Below, in pieces: positions 6,148 through 8,040 of a DNA stretch of 8,040 nt (position 1 is its first letter; each line of letters opens with the position of its first letter). Where the stretch lies: positions 1 to 8,040 of the forward strand of contig WQSD01000054.1 of NCBI GenBank assembly GCA_009788105.1. The letters are read 5' to 3'. This DNA is from Oscillospiraceae bacterium (GTDB lineage Bacteria; Bacillota; Clostridia; Oscillospirales; CAG-272). A program made the translations under genes and the position numbers. Below the pieces are notes generated by a model that was not told the DNA's origin, made no database searches, and worked only from the letters and a program-made list of their open reading frames with translations.

Positions 6148-6996
6148 TTACGACAGCAATTTTCTCTCTGCCGCTTCAACAGTTTGTTCAATTAGTTTGA
6201 TAATTGTAACAGGTCCGACACCGCCCGGCACAGGAGTGTACGCCGAGGATTTTGGTGCTGCGTTTTCAAGGTCAATATCGCCGACATTACCCTCGTTATA
6301 CCCTGCGTCAATCAAAACCGCACCATCACGAACCCAGTCAGCCTGCACGAATTTTGCTTGTCCTACGGCGGCGACAACAATGTCAGCACCGCGGACAATA
6401 TCGGGAAGATTTCGGGTTTTTGTGTGGCAAATAGTCACCGTGGCATTAGCGTTAAGGAGCATCATAGACACAGGTTTACCCAAAATAGGACTGCGACCAA
6501 TAACAACAGCGTTCGCACCCTCGATTTGTATGCCATAATGCTTTAGCAGGGACATAATCGCATAGGGAGTGGCAGAATTAAAGGCAGTTTGCCCCATTGT
6601 CATTGCACCAAAAGAAGCAGTGTTCACGCCGTCGGTGTCTTTTTCAATAGAAATAGCGTTAAAGCAACGACCGGTATCAATATGCTTTGGCAGTGGATGC
6701 TGTAGCAAAATCCCGAAAATGCTGTCATCATTGTTCAGCTTGTTTATCTCGGCAATCAGCCCGTCTGTTGTAATGGTTTCAGGTAGCTCGATTTTCAGCG
6801 GCTCAATCCCCGCACGAAGGCAAGCATTGTGCTTCATCTTCACATACATAACCGAGGCAGGGTTGCTACCTACGATAATCGTTGCAAGACGAGGGACAAC
6901 CCCTGTCTTGTCAAGGATAGCCTTTGTACGGATAAGTAAATCCGCTTGAACCTCTTTGGCATATGCAGTTCCATCAATAATAAGTGGTGTTGACAT
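6148..6996 (-). CDS. folD: Bifunctional methylenetetrahydrofolate dehydrogenase / methenyltetrahydrofolate cyclohydrolase
   Basis: FolD interconverts 5,10-methylene-, 5,10-methenyl- and 10-formyl-tetrahydrofolate with NADP(H), feeding purine and formyl-Met-tRNA synthesis in the cytoplasm. With the start at 6996 it has 282 residues, the family norm. Catalytic residues are visible: Tyr51 and Lys55 in YVKMK, Gln99 in GILLQHPLP, and KDTDG at 119-123. The dinucleotide site GRSPILGKPVS (167-177) and the PVPGGVGP signature (255-262) are intact. The usual CTPxG/CTPxA motif reads SATPYAIM (141-148), so Cys is Ala, a variant I believe occurs in some clostridial homologues. An in-frame ATG at 7014 adds six residues, but the family usually starts just before IIDG. 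Neither start has a well-spaced ribosome binding site: AAAGGAAG at 7029-7036 is far upstream and instead serves an ATG-TAA at 7023-7028. It sits between repeats and tRNA-Arg. Confidence 0.95.
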   Translation of the reverse strand: MSTPLIIDGTAYAKEVQADLLIRTKAILDKTGVVPRLATIIVGSNPASVMYVKMKHNACLRAGIEPLKIELPETITTDGLIAEINKLNNDDSIFGILLQHPLPKHIDTGRCFNAISIEKDTDGVNTASFGAMTMGQTAFNSATPYAIMSLLKHYGIQIEGANAVVIGRSPILGKPVSMMLLNANATVTICHTKTRNLPDIVRGADIVVAAVGQAKFVQADWVRDGAVLIDAGYNEGNVGDIDLENAAPKSSAYTPVPGGVGPVTIIKLIEQTVEAAERKLLS

Positions 6997-7039
6997 AGTT
7001 GTTACTTTCAGCATTTACGATATTTACATTGCTTCCTTT

Positions 7040-7386
7040 CATATACAAAGAAAACAAGCAGTGATTAGGCAAAACCAAGGTCAGCACTAAACAAACCCTG
7101 ATACACTCGAGTCGCGTTATTCTCTTTACCATAGGCAAAGAAAACAAGCAGTGATTAGGCAAATTTAAGGTCAGCACTTAATAAACCTTGATACATTCGA
7201 GTCGCGGTATTCTCTTTACCATATACAAAGAAAACAAGCGGTGATTAGGCAAATTTAAGGTCAGCACTTAATAAACCCTGATACATTCGAGTCGCGGTAT
7301 TCTTTACCATATACAAAGAAAACAAGCGGTGATTAGGCAAATTTAAGGTCAGCACTTAATAAACCTTGATGCATTCGAGTCGCGTT
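7040..7386 (-). repeat. Tandem array of about 3.9 copies of a 90-bp unit between tRNA-Gly and folD
   Basis: Copies start at 7040, 7130, 7220 and 7308. The first two are 90 bp, the third is 88 bp (a TC lost in its TTCTCTTTAC end) and the fourth is cut after GTCGCGTT at 7386, abutting the tRNA-Gly 3' side. Copies 2-4 differ at only a few positions, while copy 1, nearest folD, differs from copy 2 at about 10 of 90, so it is the most diverged copy. Shared words include AAAGAAAACAAGC, GTGATTAGGCAAA, AAGGTCAGCACT and CGAGTCGCG. There are no spacers, so it is not CRISPR. It fills nearly all of the 396 bases between folD and tRNA-Gly, where I see no credible gene. It should be transcribed as part of the folD leader. 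Function unknown. Confidence 0.93.
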
Positions 7387-7392
7387 GCGACC

Positions 7393-7466
<74 letters not shown>

Positions 7467-7483
7467 AAAAATTATTACGCTCT

Positions 7484-7512
7484 ATTCTATCACATAAAAA
7501 ATCAAATGTCAA
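7484..7512 (-). promoter_or_regulatory. Sigma-A promoter for tRNA-Gly and probably the downstream folD-tRNA unit
   Basis: On the minus strand a perfect -35 TTGACA (7507-7512) and -10 TAGAAT (7484-7489, one mismatch) are separated by 17 bp (7490-7506). The start point should be near 7477, about 10 nt ahead of the mature tRNA-Gly 5' end. No comparably good promoter is visible between tRNA-Gly and folD, and the next strong terminator is after tRNA-His, so this probably drives all four genes. Confidence 0.9.
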
Positions 7513-7672
7513 GGGGTTTGAAGAAAAAAAAAGAGTTTTTTTTGCATTTTTACAAAAAACTTTGGTACAAAAGCGTTTAATGTTTTTGTGTAAAAAAGTT
7601 TTTAGTCAAGTTTTTTACAAAAAACTTGTGCGGTGTGGGCGCACAGCCCACGGTCTTGACCTTTTTTAGGTT

Positions 7673-7698
7673 AAACTCCCCTCAAAAGAGGGGAGTTT
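7673..7698 (-). terminator. Hairpin after leuS, probable terminator
   Basis: AAACTCCCCTC (7673-7683) and GAGGGGAGTTT (7688-7698) make a perfect 11-bp stem with a 4-nt loop, 15 nt past the leuS stop. In minus-strand RNA the stem ends with UUU and is followed by AACC, so the U-tract is short. The position suits a terminator for leuS, and the symmetric arms could also act on the other strand, but efficiency is uncertain. Confidence 0.65.
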
Positions 7699-7713
7699 GT
7701 ATCGCTTAAAAGT

Positions 7714-8040
7714 CTACTTCACAACAATATTCACCAGCTTGTCCGGCACGAAAATCTCTTTCACTACCGCTTTCCCATCAAGGTACTGGGCAAACTTGCT
7801 GTCAGCACGAACGGCGGCAAGGGCGTCATCCTTGCTTGTTGCGGCAGGGAGCGTGATTGTGCCACGGAATTTCCCCGAAACTTGCACCGCCACTTCCACC
7901 ACGCTGTCTTGGGTTTTCGACTGGTCATATTGCGCCCAGGGCGTAAGGGAGCAAAGCCCCTGCCCTCCTGCGTTTTGCCACATTTCTTCCGCAATATGTG
8001 GAGCAAAGGGACACAATAGGGTAACGAAAATCCGCAGTTC
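7714..8040 (-). CDS. leuS: Leucyl-tRNA synthetase, C-terminal 108 residues (runs off the window)
   Basis: LeuRS charges tRNA-Leu with leucine in the cytoplasm. Only the end is present: part of the anticodon-binding helical domain with CPFAPHIAEEMWQ, which matches the LLAP-APH-TEELW motif of the family, then the C-terminal domain VEVAVQVSGKFRGTITLPA and the closing segment KEIFVPDKLVNIVVK. This fits the family ending in VPGRLLNIVV. The frame is open to the window edge (8040 is the first base of a codon), so the real start is outside. An apparent TTG start at 8016 is just an internal leucine codon. The stop is TAG at 7714-7716, followed by a hairpin at 7673-7698. Confidence 0.96.
   Translation of the reverse strand, partial: ELRIFVTLLCPFAPHIAEEMWQNAGGQGLCSLTPWAQYDQSKTQDSVVEVAVQVSGKFRGTITLPAATSKDDALAAVRADSKFAQYLDGKAVVKEIFVPDKLVNIVVK

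Larger units (their letters stand above)
7467..7713 (-). other. AT-rich spacer between leuS and tRNA-Gly, no gene
   Basis: This stretch holds the tRNA-Gly promoter and the post-leuS hairpin, and otherwise no credible coding sequence. It is rich in A and T runs. A 16-nt direct repeat, TTTTTACAAAAAACTT, occurs at 7547-7562 and 7612-7627. The second copy lies within a perfect 10-bp inverted repeat (7607-7616 with 7619-7628). GTGGGC-GCACA-GCCCAC forms a 6-bp hairpin at 7635-7651. Confidence 0.6.

Noticed and set aside
6997..7014. Longer folD start adding six residues
   Set aside because: The family normally starts just before the IIDG segment, and the extra residues have no better ribosome binding site.
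6974..7177. Open frame made of 30-residue repeats across the 90-bp array
   Set aside because: It exists only because 90 is divisible by 3. It overlaps the folD start, lacks a sensible ribosome binding site, and copies 2-4 do not stay open in the same frame.
7040..7386. CRISPR array
   Set aside because: The 90-bp units are contiguous with no unique spacers, and no cas genes are near.

Overview
The window reads as a piece of a low-to-moderate GC Firmicutes (Clostridia-like) chromosome. The S12 protein has the roughly 137-residue Gram-positive form, the tRNA genes encode their own CCA ends, promoters are near-consensus sigma-A types with 17-bp spacers, and ribosome binding sites are strong AGGAGG types. 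No genus can be named with confidence. Every gene I can support lies on the minus strand, so transcription runs from high to low coordinates.

Right end (8040 to 7393): the last 108 residues of leucyl-tRNA synthetase (leuS), a hairpin after its stop, and an AT-rich spacer. The spacer contains a consensus promoter that drives a tRNA-Gly(TCC) gene. Middle right (7386 to 5851): an array of about 3.9 tandem copies of a 90-bp unit, then folD, tRNA-Arg(TCT) and tRNA-His(GTG), closed by a good intrinsic terminator. With one clear promoter at one end and one clear terminator at the other, this looks like a single mixed tRNA/folD transcription unit with a long repetitive stretch ahead of folD.

Middle (5847 to 2594): a second unit with its own promoter. 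It holds a pyridoxal-phosphate alpha-oxoamine synthase most like bacterial serine palmitoyltransferases, then an SDR reductase 3 nt later, then a six-helix membrane protein of unknown function 12 nt later. The first two enzymes match the first two steps of sphingoid-base (or the related sulfonolipid base) synthesis. This cluster is the main accessory, potentially novel content of the window.

Left (2562 to 1): the str operon rpsL-rpsG-fusA, with fusA running off the edge after 389 codons. It has a near-perfect promoter (TTGACA, 17 bp, TATAAT) and a leader of about 285 nt that is very rich in inverted repeats and bounded by a 10-bp complementary pair. Two perfect hairpins sit in the rpsL-rpsG spacer, one of them directly against the rpsG ribosome binding site. 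S12 carries Arg at the position where Lys is the rule and where Lys-to-Arg changes are known to give streptomycin resistance.

The points most worth following are the putative sphingolipid-type operon, the structured str leader, the S12 Arg101, and the 90-bp repeats between tRNA-Gly and folD.
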